A stretch of 64,000 bases of DNA from the NCBI RefSeq assembly GCF_003290025.1, contig NZ_QNHG01000001.1, forward strand, positions 1,190,656 to 1,254,655. Reading direction: 5' to 3'. Numbering within the stretch: the first letter of the stretch is position 1; every line of letters begins with the position of its first letter. This document shows, in pieces, positions 27,912 through 37,567 of the stretch. Origin of the DNA: Pseudogemmobacter bohemicus (lineage in GTDB: Bacteria; Pseudomonadota; Alphaproteobacteria; Rhodobacterales; Rhodobacteraceae). The position numbers and the translations under genes were made by a program. The notes under the pieces were generated by a model. That model was not told the origin of the DNA and made no database searches. It saw only the letters and a program-made list of their open reading frames with translations.

Positions 27912-29426
27912 ATGACCTGCATTCTCGCCATCGACCAGGGCACCACCTCGTCGCGCGCGATTCTGTTTGAGGCGGGCCAGCCTGGCGGGGGCCAGGTTGA
28001 GGGAATCCTGCGCCCCATCGCCAGCGCGCAGGAAGAATTCCCGCAGATCTTCCCCGCGCCGGGCCTCGTCGAACATGATCCCGCCGATCTCTGGGCCTCG
28101 GTCGCGGCCACGTCGCGGGCGGCGATCGAAAAAGCCGGGATCGGCGCGGGGGACATCGCCGCCATAGGCATCACCAATCAGCGCGAGACCACCCTTTTAT
28201 GGGACCGCGCCACCGGCCAGCCGCTGCACAACGCCATCGTCTGGCAGGACCGCCGTACCGCCAGCCAATGCGAGGCTTTGCGCGAGGCCGGGCATGAGCC
28301 GATGATCTCCGCCCGGACCGGGCTGCTGCTTGACCCTTATTTCTCGGCAACCAAGCTGGCATATCTGCTCGATACTATCCCCGGCGCGCGCGCACGGGCA
28401 AAGCGGGGTGAGCTGGCCTTCGGCACCGTCGACAGCTGGCTGATCTGGAACCTGACCGGCGGGCGCATCCATGCCACCGACGCCACCAATGCCGCCCGCA
28501 CCATGCTGTTCAACATCCGGGAAAACCGCTGGGATCCGGATCTCTGCGCGCTGTTCGATATCCCTGCGCAGCTCCTCCCCGAGGTGCGCGACTGCGCTGC
28601 GGATTACGGCCGGACCCGCGCCGATCTTTTCGGGCGCGAGATCCCGATCCTCGGCGTGGCAGGCGATCAGCAGGCGGCGGCGATGGGCCAGGCCTGTTTC
28701 CACCCCGGCATGCTGAAAGCCACCTATGGCACCGGCTGCTTCGCGCTGCTGAATACCGGTGAAACCTTCATCCCATCGCAAAACCGGCTGCTGACCACGG
28801 TGGCCAGCCGGCTGAACGGACGCATCCATTACGCGCTGGAGGGCTCGGTCTTCATCGCAGGCGCCGTGGTGCAATGGCTGCGCGTCGGGCTCAGGATCAT
28901 CCGCGAGGCCGGCGAGGCCGAGGTGCTGGCCGCCCGCGCGGATCCGGGCCAGGACGTCATCCTCGTCCCCGCTTTTACCGGCATCGGCGCGCCTTACTGG
29001 CATCCCGAAAGCCGGGGCGCCATCTTTGGCCTGACCCGCAATACCGGCCCCGCAGAGCTTACCCGCGCGGCGCTTGAGAGCATCGGCTACCAGACCCGCG
29101 ACCTGATCGGCGCCATGCAGGCCGATTGGGGTGCGGAAAAGACCGGCATCCTGCGCGCCGATGGCGGTGTGACGGTGTCGGACCGGGTGATGCAATTCCT
29201 TGCTGATATGATCGGACAGCGGGTGGACCGGCCGGTCGTGACCGAAACGACGGCGCTCGGCGCGGCCTTCCTAGCCGGCATGCAAGCCGGGATCAGTGGA
29301 GGGCCAGAGGACTTCGCCCGCTCCTGGGCGCTGGATCGCAGCTTCCTGCCGCAAATGCCCGGGATGCTGCGCGATGAGAAATATACGCGCTGGCAGCGGG
29401 CCGTCGCCGCCACAATGCAATTCTGA
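27912..29426 (+). CDS. glpK: Glycerol kinase
   Basis: GlpK phosphorylates glycerol to glycerol 3-phosphate with ATP in the cytoplasm. The 504-residue protein has the FGGY-kinase layout: [17 protein letters not shown] at the N terminus, [73 protein letters not shown] and [22 protein letters not shown] small insertion near residue 25 ([13 protein letters not shown]) lengthens the first hairpin. RBS GGAGGG precedes the ATG. The gene for an iron alcohol dehydrogenase starts 18 bases later, so they probably form an operon; no glpD or glpF is nearby. Confidence 0.96.
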   Translation: MTCILAIDQGTTSSRAILFEAGQPGGGQVEGILRPIASAQEEFPQIFPAPGLVEHDPADLWASVAATSRAAIEKAGIGAGDIAAIGITNQRETTLLWDRATGQPLHNAIVWQDRRTASQCEALREAGHEPMISARTGLLLDPYFSATKLAYLLDTIPGARARAKRGELAFGTVDSWLIWNLTGGRIHATDATNAARTMLFNIRENRWDPDLCALFDIPAQLLPEVRDCAADYGRTRADLFGREIPILGVAGDQQAAAMGQACFHPGMLKATYGTGCFALLNTGETFIPSQNRLLTTVASRLNGRIHYALEGSVFIAGAVVQWLRVGLRIIREAGEAEVLAARADPGQDVILVPAFTGIGAPYWHPESRGAIFGLTRNTGPAELTRAALESIGYQTRDLIGAMQADWGAEKTGILRADGGVTVSDRVMQFLADMIGQRVDRPVVTETTALGAAFLAGMQAGISGGPEDFARSWALDRSFLPQMPGMLRDEKYTRWQRAVAATMQF

Positions 29427-29444
29427 AGCAATTCCGAGGCCTCC

Positions 29445-30578
29445 ATGCAATACCGGATCGAAGCCCCCGCCCGCATCCTCTTTGGCCGGGGCGAGGCAAA
29501 GGCAGCGCCAGAGCTGATGCGCGGCTTTGGCCGTCGCGGGCTGATCATCCACGGCGCCAGTCCCGCCCGGGCGGCCTGGGCACTGGACGCGCTTGCAGAT
29601 TGCGCGCTGCTGGCGCTGCCCATCGCCACAGAGCCGCTCCTGTCTGACCTGACCGCCGCCCTGCCCGAGGCCCGCGCCCACCGGCCCGACTGGGTCGCGG
29701 CCATCGGTGGCGGCGCGGCGCTCGATTTCGGCAAGGCGCTGGCGGCGCTGATCCCCGCGCCCGGGGAACCGATGGACCATCTTGAAGTGGTCGGGCGCGG
29801 CTTGCCGCTGAGGGCCGCGCCACTCCCATTCATCGCGATCCCCACCACTGCCGGAACCGGCGCCGAAGTCACCAAAAACGCGGTGATCGGCATTCCCGAC
29901 CATGGCCGCAAAGTGTCGTTGCGCGACCCTTTGATGCTGGCGCGGCTGGTGATCATCGACCCGGCGCTCACCGATCACTGCCCGCAACGCGTCACCCTCG
30001 CCTCGGGCCTCGACGCCATCACCCAGGTGATCGAACCCTTCCTCTCATCAAAAGCCACCCCTTACACCGATGCCATCACCCGCCCGGCACTGGTCCCCGG
30101 CCTACCGGCCCTGATGCGGCTGATGCAAGAGGAAGACCCGCAAGCGCGCGATATCATGGCCCATATCAGCCTGACCGGCGGCCTCGCGCTGGCAAATGGC
30201 GGCCTCGGCGCGGTGCATGGCCTTGCCGGCGTGATCGGCGGCCGGTTCAACGCGCCCCATGGCGCGATCTGCGGCGCCCTCCTCGGCCCCACACTGCGCG
30301 CCAATACCGAGGCCTGCGCCGATACGAAATACGCCCCGCGTCTCACCGAGGTCTTCAAAGCCCTCGCCCCAGCTCTCGGCTGCCCGCCCGAAGATACCCC
30401 CGAAGCCCTCGGCTCCTGGGCGCATCAGACCGGTCTTCCCCGCCTCAGCACCTTCGGCCTGACGCAAAGCCAGATCCCCGACATCGCCGCAGCCTCCGCC
30501 GCCTCCAGTTCCATGAAGGGCAACCCGGTCGCACTCGCCGCAGAAACCCTGGAATCCATTCTCCACGCCGCTCTCTGA
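29445..30578 (+). CDS. Iron-containing alcohol dehydrogenase
   Basis: A 377-residue group III (Fe-type) NAD(P)-dependent dehydrogenase. The N-terminal Rossmann part includes AIGGGAALDFGKALAAL (cofactor loop) and IPTTAGTGAEVTKNAVIG; metal ligands are expected in LDAITQVIEP (Asp) and AVHGLAGVIGG...APHGAICG (two His). Substrates in the family range from short alcohols and glycerol to maleylacetate. Coupling to glpK suggests a role in glycerol or related C3 metabolism, but the substrate is unproven. It ends just before a modular repeat and a strong bidirectional terminator. Confidence 0.88.
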   Translation: MQYRIEAPARILFGRGEAKAAPELMRGFGRRGLIIHGASPARAAWALDALADCALLALPIATEPLLSDLTAALPEARAHRPDWVAAIGGGAALDFGKALAALIPAPGEPMDHLEVVGRGLPLRAAPLPFIAIPTTAGTGAEVTKNAVIGIPDHGRKVSLRDPLMLARLVIIDPALTDHCPQRVTLASGLDAITQVIEPFLSSKATPYTDAITRPALVPGLPALMRLMQEEDPQARDIMAHISLTGGLALANGGLGAVHGLAGVIGGRFNAPHGAICGALLGPTLRANTEACADTKYAPRLTEVFKALAPALGCPPEDTPEALGSWAHQTGLPRLSTFGLTQSQIPDIAAASAASSSMKGNPVALAAETLESILHAAL

Positions 30579-30665
30579 TTTCATCTGTCTCTAAATATCC
30601 CGGGGTTTGCCGACGTTTCCGCCACCGGTTCGAGGAACCGGCGGCATGGGGGGCAGAGCCCCCGC
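30579..30665. repeat. Intergenic repeat with two hairpins (copy C)
   Basis: TTTCATCTGTC leads to AAATATCCCGGGG, then a hairpin CCGGTTC-GAG-GAACCGG and another GGGGGC-AGA-GCCCCC. Module order matches the copies at 2357, 43 and 7022. It starts at the stop codon of the alcohol dehydrogenase gene. Confidence 0.6.
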
Positions 30666-30669
30666 CACC

Positions 30670-30713
30670 GCAAATGGAAAGGGCCGCCCGAATGGGCGGC
30701 CCTTTCCATTTGC
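30670..30713. terminator. Bidirectional terminator with perfect 20-bp stem
   Basis: GCAAATGGAAAGGGCCGCCC and its exact complement flank a 4-base loop (GAAT). The A/T-rich base of the stem gives T-rich tails on both strands. It separates the convergent alcohol dehydrogenase and pntB genes. Confidence 0.92.
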
Positions 30714-30728
30714 ATCACAAGCGTCAGA

Positions 30729-32237
30729 TCACTCGATCATCGGCAGCAGCTGATCAATCGACTTCTTCGCGTCACCATAGAACATCCGCGTATTGTCTTT
30801 GTAGAACAGCGGGTTCTCGATCCCGGAATAGCCGGTGCCCTGGCCGCGTTTTGAGACGAACACCTGCCGCGCCTTCCAGACCTCCAGCACCGGCATCCCG
30901 GCGATGGGCGAATTCGGATCCTCCTGCGCCGCCGGATTCACGATGTCATTCGAGCCGATGATGATCACCACATCCGTCTCGGGGAAGTCCTCATTGATCT
31001 CGTCCATTTCCAGAACGATATCATAAGGCACCTTCGCCTCCGCGAGCAGCACGTTCATATGGCCTGGCAGACGACCCGCAACCGGGTGAATGGCGAAGCG
31101 CACATTCTTGCCCTTGGCCCGCAGTTTCCGGGTCAGTTCCGACACCGATTGCTGCGCCTGGGCCACCGCCATGCCGTAACCCGGCACGATGATCACCGAA
31201 TCCGCATCATTCAGCGCGGAGGCCACACCATCGGCATCAATCGCCACCTGCTCGCCCGAGATCTCCATCGCGGGGCCGGTGGTGCCACCAAATCCGCCCA
31301 GGATCACCGAGACAAATGACCGGTTCATCGCCTTGCACATGATGTAGCTGAGGATCGCCCCCGAAGAGCCGACCAGCGCGCCGACCACGATCAGGAGGTC
31401 ATTCGACAGCGAGAAGCCGATCGCCGCCGCCGCCCAGCCGGAATAGCTGTTCAGCATCGAGACCACGACAGGCATATCCGCGCCGCCGATCCCCATGATC
31501 AGGTGATAGCCGATGAACAAAGCCGCCACCGTCATCACAACCAGCGGCCAGGCTGCACCGGTCTGCAGATAGACTGCCAGCATGATCACCGAAATCACCG
31601 CAGCGCCTGCGTTCAGCATATGGCCGCCCGGCAGCTTCTTCGCCTTGCCATCGACCTTGCCCGAAAGCTTGCCGAAAGCAATGACCGAACCGGTGAAGGT
31701 CACCGCCCCGATGAAGACGCCAAGGAAAGTCTCGACCCTGAGGATCGCGATCTCGGTCAGGTCTTTCTTCAGCAGCGTCGCCATAAAGCCCGAGACCTCG
31801 CCATTGGCCATGCCTTCAAGCGTTTTCAGGACTTCCGGATTGGCACCGAAGGCCAGCCCCATCAGCTTCTCGGGGTCTGCAAGCATGCCTGCCAGCTCGC
31901 CCAGCGAGGCAACCTCGATATGGGTGTTAAAGCCGATGAACACGGCTGCCAGACCCACCAGCGAGTGCATTGCCGCAACAAGCTGCGGCATTTCAGTCAT
32001 CTGGACGCGCTGTGCGACCACATAGCCCGCCGCACCGCCTGCAGCGATCAGCAGAGCCGACAGCCACCAAAGGCCCGCACCGGGCCCGACCAGCGTGGCG
32101 ACAACCGCCAGCGCCATGCCGGTGATCCCATACCAGACCGCGCGTTTGGCGCTTTCCTGGTTCGACAGGCCCCCGAGCGAGAGGATGAAAAGAACAGCCG
32201 CGACGACATAGGCGGCGGTGGTGAAACCAAGAGACAT
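30729..32237 (-). CDS. pntB: NAD(P) transhydrogenase subunit beta
   Basis: PntB forms the membrane proton channel and NADP(H)-binding domain of the transhydrogenase that makes NADPH from NADH using the proton gradient. The 502-residue protein has about nine hydrophobic segments (starting [21 protein letters not shown]), followed by the soluble domain III with [15 protein letters not shown] and [11 protein letters not shown]. It is somewhat longer than E. coli PntB (462) because of the extended sequence around residues 125-170. It lies 15 bases downstream of pntA. Confidence 0.96.
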   Translation of the reverse strand: MSLGFTTAAYVVAAVLFILSLGGLSNQESAKRAVWYGITGMALAVVATLVGPGAGLWWLSALLIAAGGAAGYVVAQRVQMTEMPQLVAAMHSLVGLAAVFIGFNTHIEVASLGELAGMLADPEKLMGLAFGANPEVLKTLEGMANGEVSGFMATLLKKDLTEIAILRVETFLGVFIGAVTFTGSVIAFGKLSGKVDGKAKKLPGGHMLNAGAAVISVIMLAVYLQTGAAWPLVVMTVAALFIGYHLIMGIGGADMPVVVSMLNSYSGWAAAAIGFSLSNDLLIVVGALVGSSGAILSYIMCKAMNRSFVSVILGGFGGTTGPAMEISGEQVAIDADGVASALNDADSVIIVPGYGMAVAQAQQSVSELTRKLRAKGKNVRFAIHPVAGRLPGHMNVLLAEAKVPYDIVLEMDEINEDFPETDVVIIIGSNDIVNPAAQEDPNSPIAGMPVLEVWKARQVFVSKRGQGTGYSGIENPLFYKDNTRMFYGDAKKSIDQLLPMIE

Positions 32238-32252
32238 TCTGTTCCCCCTCCC

Positions 32253-33827
32253 TTACGACTTCTGGAACATGGCGAGCATGCGCCTTGTGACGAGGAAACC
32301 GCCGAAGATATTCACCCCGGCCATCAGCACCGACAATGCCGCCAGCACGATCACCAGCCAGTTGCCCGAGCCGATCTGCAACAGCGCGCCAAGAATGATG
32401 ATCGACGAGATCGCATTGGTGATCGCCATCAGGGGCGTATGCAGCGAATGCGCCACATTCCAGATCACCTGAAAGCCGATGAAACACGACAGCACGAAGA
32501 CGATGAAATGCGACATGAAGCTTGCCGGCGCGAAAAGCCCCGCCAGCAGCAAAAGGCCACCGCCCACCGCCAGCAAAGTGAACTGGTTGCGGGTTTGCGC
32601 TTTGAACGCCGCCACTTCCGCCGCGCGTTTTTCTTCCGGCGTCAGCTCTTTGGCGGCCTCTTTCGGCTTTTGCACCGCAATCGCCGCGATCTTCGGGGCC
32701 GGCGGCGGATATGTGACCTCGCCCGCCTTGGCCACGGTCGCGCCGCGGATCACGTCATCTTCCATATTATGGTTGATGACACCGTCCTTGCCCGGCGTAA
32801 GATCGGCCAGCATGTGGCGGATATTGTTCGAATAAAGGTTCGATGCCTGGGTCGCCATCCGGCTGGGGAAGTCGGTATAGCCCACGATGGTCACGCCATT
32901 GGCGGTCACGATCTTCTGGTCCGGGACCGTCAGGTCGCAATTGCCGCCCCGCTCGGCGGCGAGATCGACGATGACCGAGCCGCGCTTCATCAGCCCGACC
33001 ATATCCTCGGTCCAGAGCTTCGGCGCCGGCCGGCCCGGGATCAGCGCGGTGGTGATGACAATGTCAATCTCCGGCGCCAGTTCGCGGAATTTCTTCAGCT
33101 GCGCTTCGCGGAATTCGGGCGAGGACGGGGCCGCATAGCCACCGGTCGCCGCGCCATCGGTCTGCGTTTCCGAGAAATCGAGGTAGACGAATTCCGCCCC
33201 CATCGAATTGATCTGTTCGGCCACTTCGGGTCGCACGTCGAACGCATAGGTGATCGCGCCCAGCGACACGCTCGCGCCAATCGCCGCCAGACCCGCCACG
33301 CCAGCCCCCACCACCAGCACTTTGGCCGGAGGCACTTTGCCCGCTGCCGTCACCTGACCGGTGAAAAAGCGCGGGAAGTTGTTCGCCGCCTCGATCACCG
33401 CGCGGTAGCCGGCAATATTGGCCATCGAAGACAGCGCATCCATCTTCTGCGCGCGGCTGATCCGGGGGACCATATCCATCGCGACAGCAGTGACGCCCTT
33501 CGCCTTTGCCTGTTCCAGCAGTTCAGGATTCTGCGCCGGCCAGAAGAACGAGATCAGCGTCTCGCCCTCATGCAGGAGATCAAGCTCCTGCGGCTCGGGC
33601 CCGCGAACCTTCACTACCACATCAGCCAGTTCCGCCACGGCGCTGGCCGAGCTCAGAACGGTGACGCCGGCGGCTTTATAGGCCTCATCGGTGAAGCCCG
33701 CATTCGCGCCGGCTCCGGTCTCGATCAGACAGCTATGGCCCAGCTTTTGCAGCTGCAACGCGGAATCCGGAGTCATCGCGACCCGGTTTTCCCCCGCGAA
33801 GATCTCTTTCAAGGCACCAATCTTCAA
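32253..33827 (-). CDS. pntA: NAD(P) transhydrogenase subunit alpha
   Basis: PntA binds NAD(H) (domain I) and contributes several C-terminal membrane helices. The 524-residue protein is full length: [20 protein letters not shown], the nucleotide-binding fold [41 protein letters not shown], and hydrophobic helices after about residue 415 ([19 protein letters not shown] onward). The start is a TTG at 33827, with a purine-rich ribosome site (GGGGGAGAA) about 5 bases upstream; no ATG fits the family N terminus. Unlike some alphaproteobacteria with a split alpha subunit, this one is fused in one gene. Confidence 0.95.
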   Translation of the reverse strand: MKIGALKEIFAGENRVAMTPDSALQLQKLGHSCLIETGAGANAGFTDEAYKAAGVTVLSSASAVAELADVVVKVRGPEPQELDLLHEGETLISFFWPAQNPELLEQAKAKGVTAVAMDMVPRISRAQKMDALSSMANIAGYRAVIEAANNFPRFFTGQVTAAGKVPPAKVLVVGAGVAGLAAIGASVSLGAITYAFDVRPEVAEQINSMGAEFVYLDFSETQTDGAATGGYAAPSSPEFREAQLKKFRELAPEIDIVITTALIPGRPAPKLWTEDMVGLMKRGSVIVDLAAERGGNCDLTVPDQKIVTANGVTIVGYTDFPSRMATQASNLYSNNIRHMLADLTPGKDGVINHNMEDDVIRGATVAKAGEVTYPPPAPKIAAIAVQKPKEAAKELTPEEKRAAEVAAFKAQTRNQFTLLAVGGGLLLLAGLFAPASFMSHFIVFVLSCFIGFQVIWNVAHSLHTPLMAITNAISSIIILGALLQIGSGNWLVIVLAALSVLMAGVNIFGGFLVTRRMLAMFQKS

Positions 33828-34191
33828 AGTGCGTTCTCCCCCTTCTTCTGAGCAGGCGCGCCCCAATAACATTGGGCAACAAAATTACAATCCCTACTTT
33901 CGGGTTGAAGTTTTGTTACGCTACGTTTTGGCGCAGGATCACGAAGGCGTAATCTTCGGCGGACCTTTCCCTTACCCGGCGGAAAGTGCAAGCGCTTTAC
34001 GACGCTTTTGGTGGGAAAAACGCCCCACCCGTTCGGGCGGGTCCGGCAGATAGCGCTAACGATGCGCCACACCGCGCCCACCCCGGCCCGCGCCCCGACC
34101 AGCACACTGGCCCGCACACTGGCCCGAGGGCAGACTGGCATATTCGCCGGCGGCATGCGACACCGGATCACCGGGATCGAAGGAGCCGTTC
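33828..34191. promoter_or_regulatory. Divergent intergenic region between pntA and kynU
   Basis: 364 bases without a supported gene. It must hold both promoters. The only structure I note is a short hairpin CCACCCG-TTC-GGGCGGG near 34025-34044 and an AAGCGCTT palindrome at about 33991; neither can be tied to a named regulator. Confidence 0.4.
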
Positions 34192-35388
34192 ATGCCAACC
34201 GATTTCACAGCCACGAAAGCCATGTTCGACCTTCCCGAGGGGGTGGTCTACCTGGACGGCAATTCGCTGGGGCCGCTGCCAAGGGCAGTGGCGGCGCGGG
34301 TGGCTCAGACGGTTATCGCCGAATGGGGCCAGATGCTGATCCGCGCCTGGAATGAGGCAGGGTGGATGGAGATGCCCTCGCGCGTCGGCGACCGGGTGGC
34401 GCGGCTGATCGGGGCCGAGACGGGCTCGGTCGTGATGGGCGACACGCTTTCCATCAAGGTCTGGCAGGCGCTGGCGGCGGGGCTTGATCTGGTGCCGGGC
34501 CGGCGGGTGATCCTCTCGGATACCGGCAATTTCCCCTCGGATCTCTATATAGCCCAGGGGCTGACCGGGATGCTTGGCCCCGAATACAGCCTGAAAACCG
34601 TGGCGCCCGAAGAGGTGGCCGATGCCATCGACGAGACCATCGCGGTGGTGATGATCACCGAGACCGATTACCGCACCGGGCGGCGCCATGACATGGCCGG
34701 GCTTGCCCGGATCGCCCATGCGAAAGGCGCGGTTCTGGTCTGGGATCTGGCGCATTCCGCCGGCGCCTTCCCGGTGGAACTGGCGCGCGACGGCGCCGAT
34801 TTCGCGGTCGGCTGCACCTATAAATATCTCAATTCCGGCCCGGGCGGCCCGGCCTTCATCTATGTAGCCCCCCGCCATCAGGAGCGCGCCCGCCCGGCCC
34901 TGTCCGGCTGGCTCGGCCACGAATCACCCTTTGCCTTTGACCCCGATTACCGCCCCGGCCGCGGGGTGGAGCGGATGCGGGTCGGCACGCCGCCGATCCT
35001 GCAGCTGGCTGCGCTGGATGCGGCACTCGATGTCTGGGAAGGCGTCGATCTCCAGGACCTGCGCCGCGTCTCGCTGGAATTGCAGGACCAGTTCATCGCG
35101 GGTGTCGAGGCGGCCTGCCCCGATCTGATCCTTGCCACGCCGCGCGATCACGCGATGCGCAGCAGCCAGGTCAGTTTCCGCCATGCCGAGGGCTATGCCA
35201 TCATGCAGGCGCTGATCTCGGCGGGCGTGATCGGTGATTTCCGCGCCCCCGATATCCTGCGATTCGGCTTCACGCCGCTTTATATCGACCGCGATGACGT
35301 GGCCCGCGCCATCGAAATCCTGGCCCGGATCATGCAGGACCGGCTCTGGGACCGTCCGGAATTCCGGATTCGCGGCCGCGTCACCTGA
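34192..35388 (+). CDS. kynU: Kynureninase
   Basis: A PLP enzyme that cleaves kynurenine to anthranilate and alanine. The 398-residue protein shows VVYLDGNSLGPLPRA near the N terminus, DTLSIKVWQAL, VWDLAHSAGAFPVEL (Asp for PLP) and VGCTYKYLNSGPGGPAF with the PLP-binding Lys, all characteristic of kynureninase. Tryptophan dioxygenase is not in the window, but an arylformamidase-like gene at 6224 could supply kynurenine. It stands alone, divergent from pntA. Confidence 0.94.
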   Translation: MPTDFTATKAMFDLPEGVVYLDGNSLGPLPRAVAARVAQTVIAEWGQMLIRAWNEAGWMEMPSRVGDRVARLIGAETGSVVMGDTLSIKVWQALAAGLDLVPGRRVILSDTGNFPSDLYIAQGLTGMLGPEYSLKTVAPEEVADAIDETIAVVMITETDYRTGRRHDMAGLARIAHAKGAVLVWDLAHSAGAFPVELARDGADFAVGCTYKYLNSGPGGPAFIYVAPRHQERARPALSGWLGHESPFAFDPDYRPGRGVERMRVGTPPILQLAALDAALDVWEGVDLQDLRRVSLELQDQFIAGVEAACPDLILATPRDHAMRSSQVSFRHAEGYAIMQALISAGVIGDFRAPDILRFGFTPLYIDRDDVARAIEILARIMQDRLWDRPEFRIRGRVT

Positions 35389-35619
35389 GGCCCCGACCGC
35401 GCCGTCCGGGGCGCTGTTTCCGGATGAGATACACCCACAGGAGGAATTTGCCTGTAAAGCGGGCGGATTCTCACGATCCTGTGTTCACATCAGAGTGTCC
35501 CGATCATCACGGGACTTGACCTCGGGGCTAGGCTCGCCCACTGAAAAGCGAGGGGAAACGTCGGCGCCCTTTCGGGACCGGACGATGATTTCCATACGAA
35601 AATTTGATGCGAGATCCAG

Positions 35620-36711
35620 ATGCGAATGACCGGTTTCGTCGCCCCGCTGCGCGGTATCGCGACCAGCCCCGCCAGGGCGGTTCTTCTTGCGGCAATGCTG
35701 CTGTCGGCCTGTGTCGATACGATGACCACCACCACGGGCAAGGACCAGCCCGCAGCCCAGCTGATTGAACAACCCAAGATCGTCACCGATCCCACGATCT
35801 ATGCCGCGCGCGCTGACGGGGCCTTTACCGTTCCCGGCCTGCCGGTCGATCAGATCCCCGAGGCCTATCGCCGCCAGGTGGTCGATTACCCGAGCGACCT
35901 CGCCCCCGGCACCATCGTGATCGACCCGACGCCACGCTTCCTTTACTATGTGCTGGGCAAGAACAAGGCGCTGCGCTACGGCATCGCGGTCGGCGCTGAC
36001 GGCTTTGGCTGGTCGGGCGAATCCATCGTCGCGAACAAACGGCAATGGCCGACCTGGACGCCACCCGCCGAGATGATCGCCCGCAAGCCCTCGCTTGAGA
36101 AATGGCGCAATGGCCAGCCGGGCGGCCCCAGCAACCCGCTGGGCTCGCGCGCGATCTACCTGACCTCGGGCGGTCGCGACTATGGTTACCGCATCCATGG
36201 CACTCCGGAATGGAAGTCGATTGGCAGCAACGCCTCGTCGGGCTGTTTCCGGATGATCAACCAGGACGTGATGGACCTTTTTGAGCGCGTCAAAGGCGGC
36301 GAGCGGGTGATCACCCTGACCGCCAGCGGTCAGATGCCGACCGGTCTGAACATTCCGAAACCGGTCGCGCCGAAAAAGGCCGCAGCCAGGAAAGCCGCCG
36401 CACCGGCTGCGACCCCGGCGGTGCCGCCGATGATCGGCCCGGCAATCCCCGGTGCCCCCACTGGCACCCCGGCTGCCGCAGCACCTGACGCCGCGACGCC
36501 TGCGGCTGTTGCTCCGGCCGTGGTTGCCCCCTCGGCATCGACCACCGCGCCGGCAGACAGTTTCACCGTGACCGCACCCGCAGCGCCTGCCGCCCCGGCA
36601 GCCGCGCAGCCGGCTGCAACGCCGGCGGCCCCCGCCGTTGCAGCACCCGCCGCAACAGCACCCGCCGGTGCAGCGCCGGCCTGCACCGGTGCCGATTGCC
36701 CCGCCAATTAA
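35620..36711 (+). CDS. L,D-transpeptidase lipoprotein with Ala/Pro-rich tail
   Basis: A cell-wall cross-linking (or lipoprotein-attaching) enzyme of the YkuD family. 363 residues: a lipobox-like signal (LLAAMLLSAC, Cys about residue 31), a YkuD domain (about 95-235; TIVIDPTPRFLYYVLG to the active site YRIHGTPEWKSIGSNASSGCFRM with catalytic His and Cys), and about 120 residues of Ala/Pro-rich sequence that may span the periplasm. The start is the ATG at 35620. A 14-bp duplication spans the stop codon and a terminator follows. Confidence 0.93.
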   Translation: MRMTGFVAPLRGIATSPARAVLLAAMLLSACVDTMTTTTGKDQPAAQLIEQPKIVTDPTIYAARADGAFTVPGLPVDQIPEAYRRQVVDYPSDLAPGTIVIDPTPRFLYYVLGKNKALRYGIAVGADGFGWSGESIVANKRQWPTWTPPAEMIARKPSLEKWRNGQPGGPSNPLGSRAIYLTSGGRDYGYRIHGTPEWKSIGSNASSGCFRMINQDVMDLFERVKGGERVITLTASGQMPTGLNIPKPVAPKKAAARKAAAPAATPAVPPMIGPAIPGAPTGTPAAAAPDAATPAAVAPAVVAPSASTTAPADSFTVTAPAAPAAPAAAQPAATPAAPAVAAPAATAPAGAAPACTGADCPAN

Positions 36712-36730
36712 GACTGGCCAATTAAGACTG
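36703..36730 (+). repeat. 14-bp tandem duplication across the stop codon
   Basis: GCCAATTAAGACTG occurs twice in a row (36703-36716 and 36717-36730). The first copy contains the TAA of the L,D-transpeptidase. It looks like a recent slippage event with no effect on the protein. Confidence 0.8.
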
Positions 36731-36742
36731 GCGAAAGAACTG

Positions 36743-36770
36743 AAAAGGCCGCCCCCAAGGCGGCCTTTTT
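36743..36770. terminator. Bidirectional terminator
   Basis: AAAAGGCCGCC-CCCAA-GGCGGCCTTTTT between two convergent genes, with A- and T-runs on both sides. Confidence 0.9.
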
Positions 36771-36792
36771 GCGTATCAAGCGCCAGGCGGGG

Positions 36793-37479
36793 TCAGGCGA
36801 GCCAGGTCTCGTAATCGCTGACCAGAAGATGGGTCGGCGCCACATCCTCCTCGATCGCAGCAAAGCGCCCGATCGGCTCGCGGAAGATATTGTCGGTGAG
36901 ATCGTCATTCACGGTCGAAACCTCGCCGATCAGCACATCGCCGCCCTCGCCCCAGAAAGCATGCCAGTCGCCCGGCATCAGCGTCACCGACTCGCCCGGC
37001 GCCAGCCGCAGCCTGTCGCCCGGGGCATAGGGCCGGTCGACCCCGTCGCAGCGCACCAGCCCGCCACGATCCGCAGCGAATGCGCCTTTGTCATCGCTGC
37101 CGAACAGTTCGACCACCAGCGTCGCACCGCCGCGATTGATGATGTCTTCGGCCTTGATGACATGGGTATGCATCGGCGAGATCTGATCCTGGCGCGAGAT
37201 CAGCAGCTTTTCCGCATAGCACATGCCGCCGCCGCGCTGCAGATCGGCCAGCTCGCCATTTCTCAGCGTGAAGAGGAAGAGGCCCAGCTCGTCAAACCGC
37301 CCCTCGCCGTAATCGGTGATATCCCAGCCGCAGCGCCCCGAAACGATGCGCGAGGCACTGTCGCGCCGCGCCCGGAATTCCCCGGGGCTCCACCGGGCGA
37401 AAGGTGGCAGGGTGAACCCGTAATGGCGGATCATCTCATCCGCCGCCGCCATGATCTCATTGATACGCGAGCGCTTCAT
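36793..37479 (-). CDS. D-lyxose isomerase-like cupin protein
   Basis: A 228-residue single cupin of the D-lyxose ketol-isomerase family, which interconverts D-lyxose and D-xylulose (some also D-mannose and D-fructose). The metal site is visible as PMHTHVIKAEDIINRGG (two His and Glu) and later TLMPGDWHAFWGEGGDVLIGEVSTVNDD (third His). MCYAEKLLISRQDQISP is the preceding conserved segment. It lies on the same strand as a class I amidotransferase 88 bases upstream. No sugar transporter or kinase is adjacent. Confidence 0.87.
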   Translation of the reverse strand: MKRSRINEIMAAADEMIRHYGFTLPPFARWSPGEFRARRDSASRIVSGRCGWDITDYGEGRFDELGLFLFTLRNGELADLQRGGGMCYAEKLLISRQDQISPMHTHVIKAEDIINRGGATLVVELFGSDDKGAFAADRGGLVRCDGVDRPYAPGDRLRLAPGESVTLMPGDWHAFWGEGGDVLIGEVSTVNDDLTDNIFREPIGRFAAIEEDVAPTHLLVSDYETWLA

Positions 37480-37567
37480 CTTTCCTCCCGGCCTGCGCCC
37501 GGGCCATGCCGGACGTTTGCGCTAACTTAACGGGGGAAGGGCCTGCGGGAAAGCCGGTATCGGGGGA

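Noticed and set aside
31503-33851. 782-residue frame opposite pntAB
   Set aside because: Antisense shadow of well-supported pntB and pntA.
33985-33998. AAGCGCTT palindrome as a LacI-type operator for kynU or pntA
   Set aside because: Eight bases are expected by chance in this composition, and no LacI-type gene is nearby.
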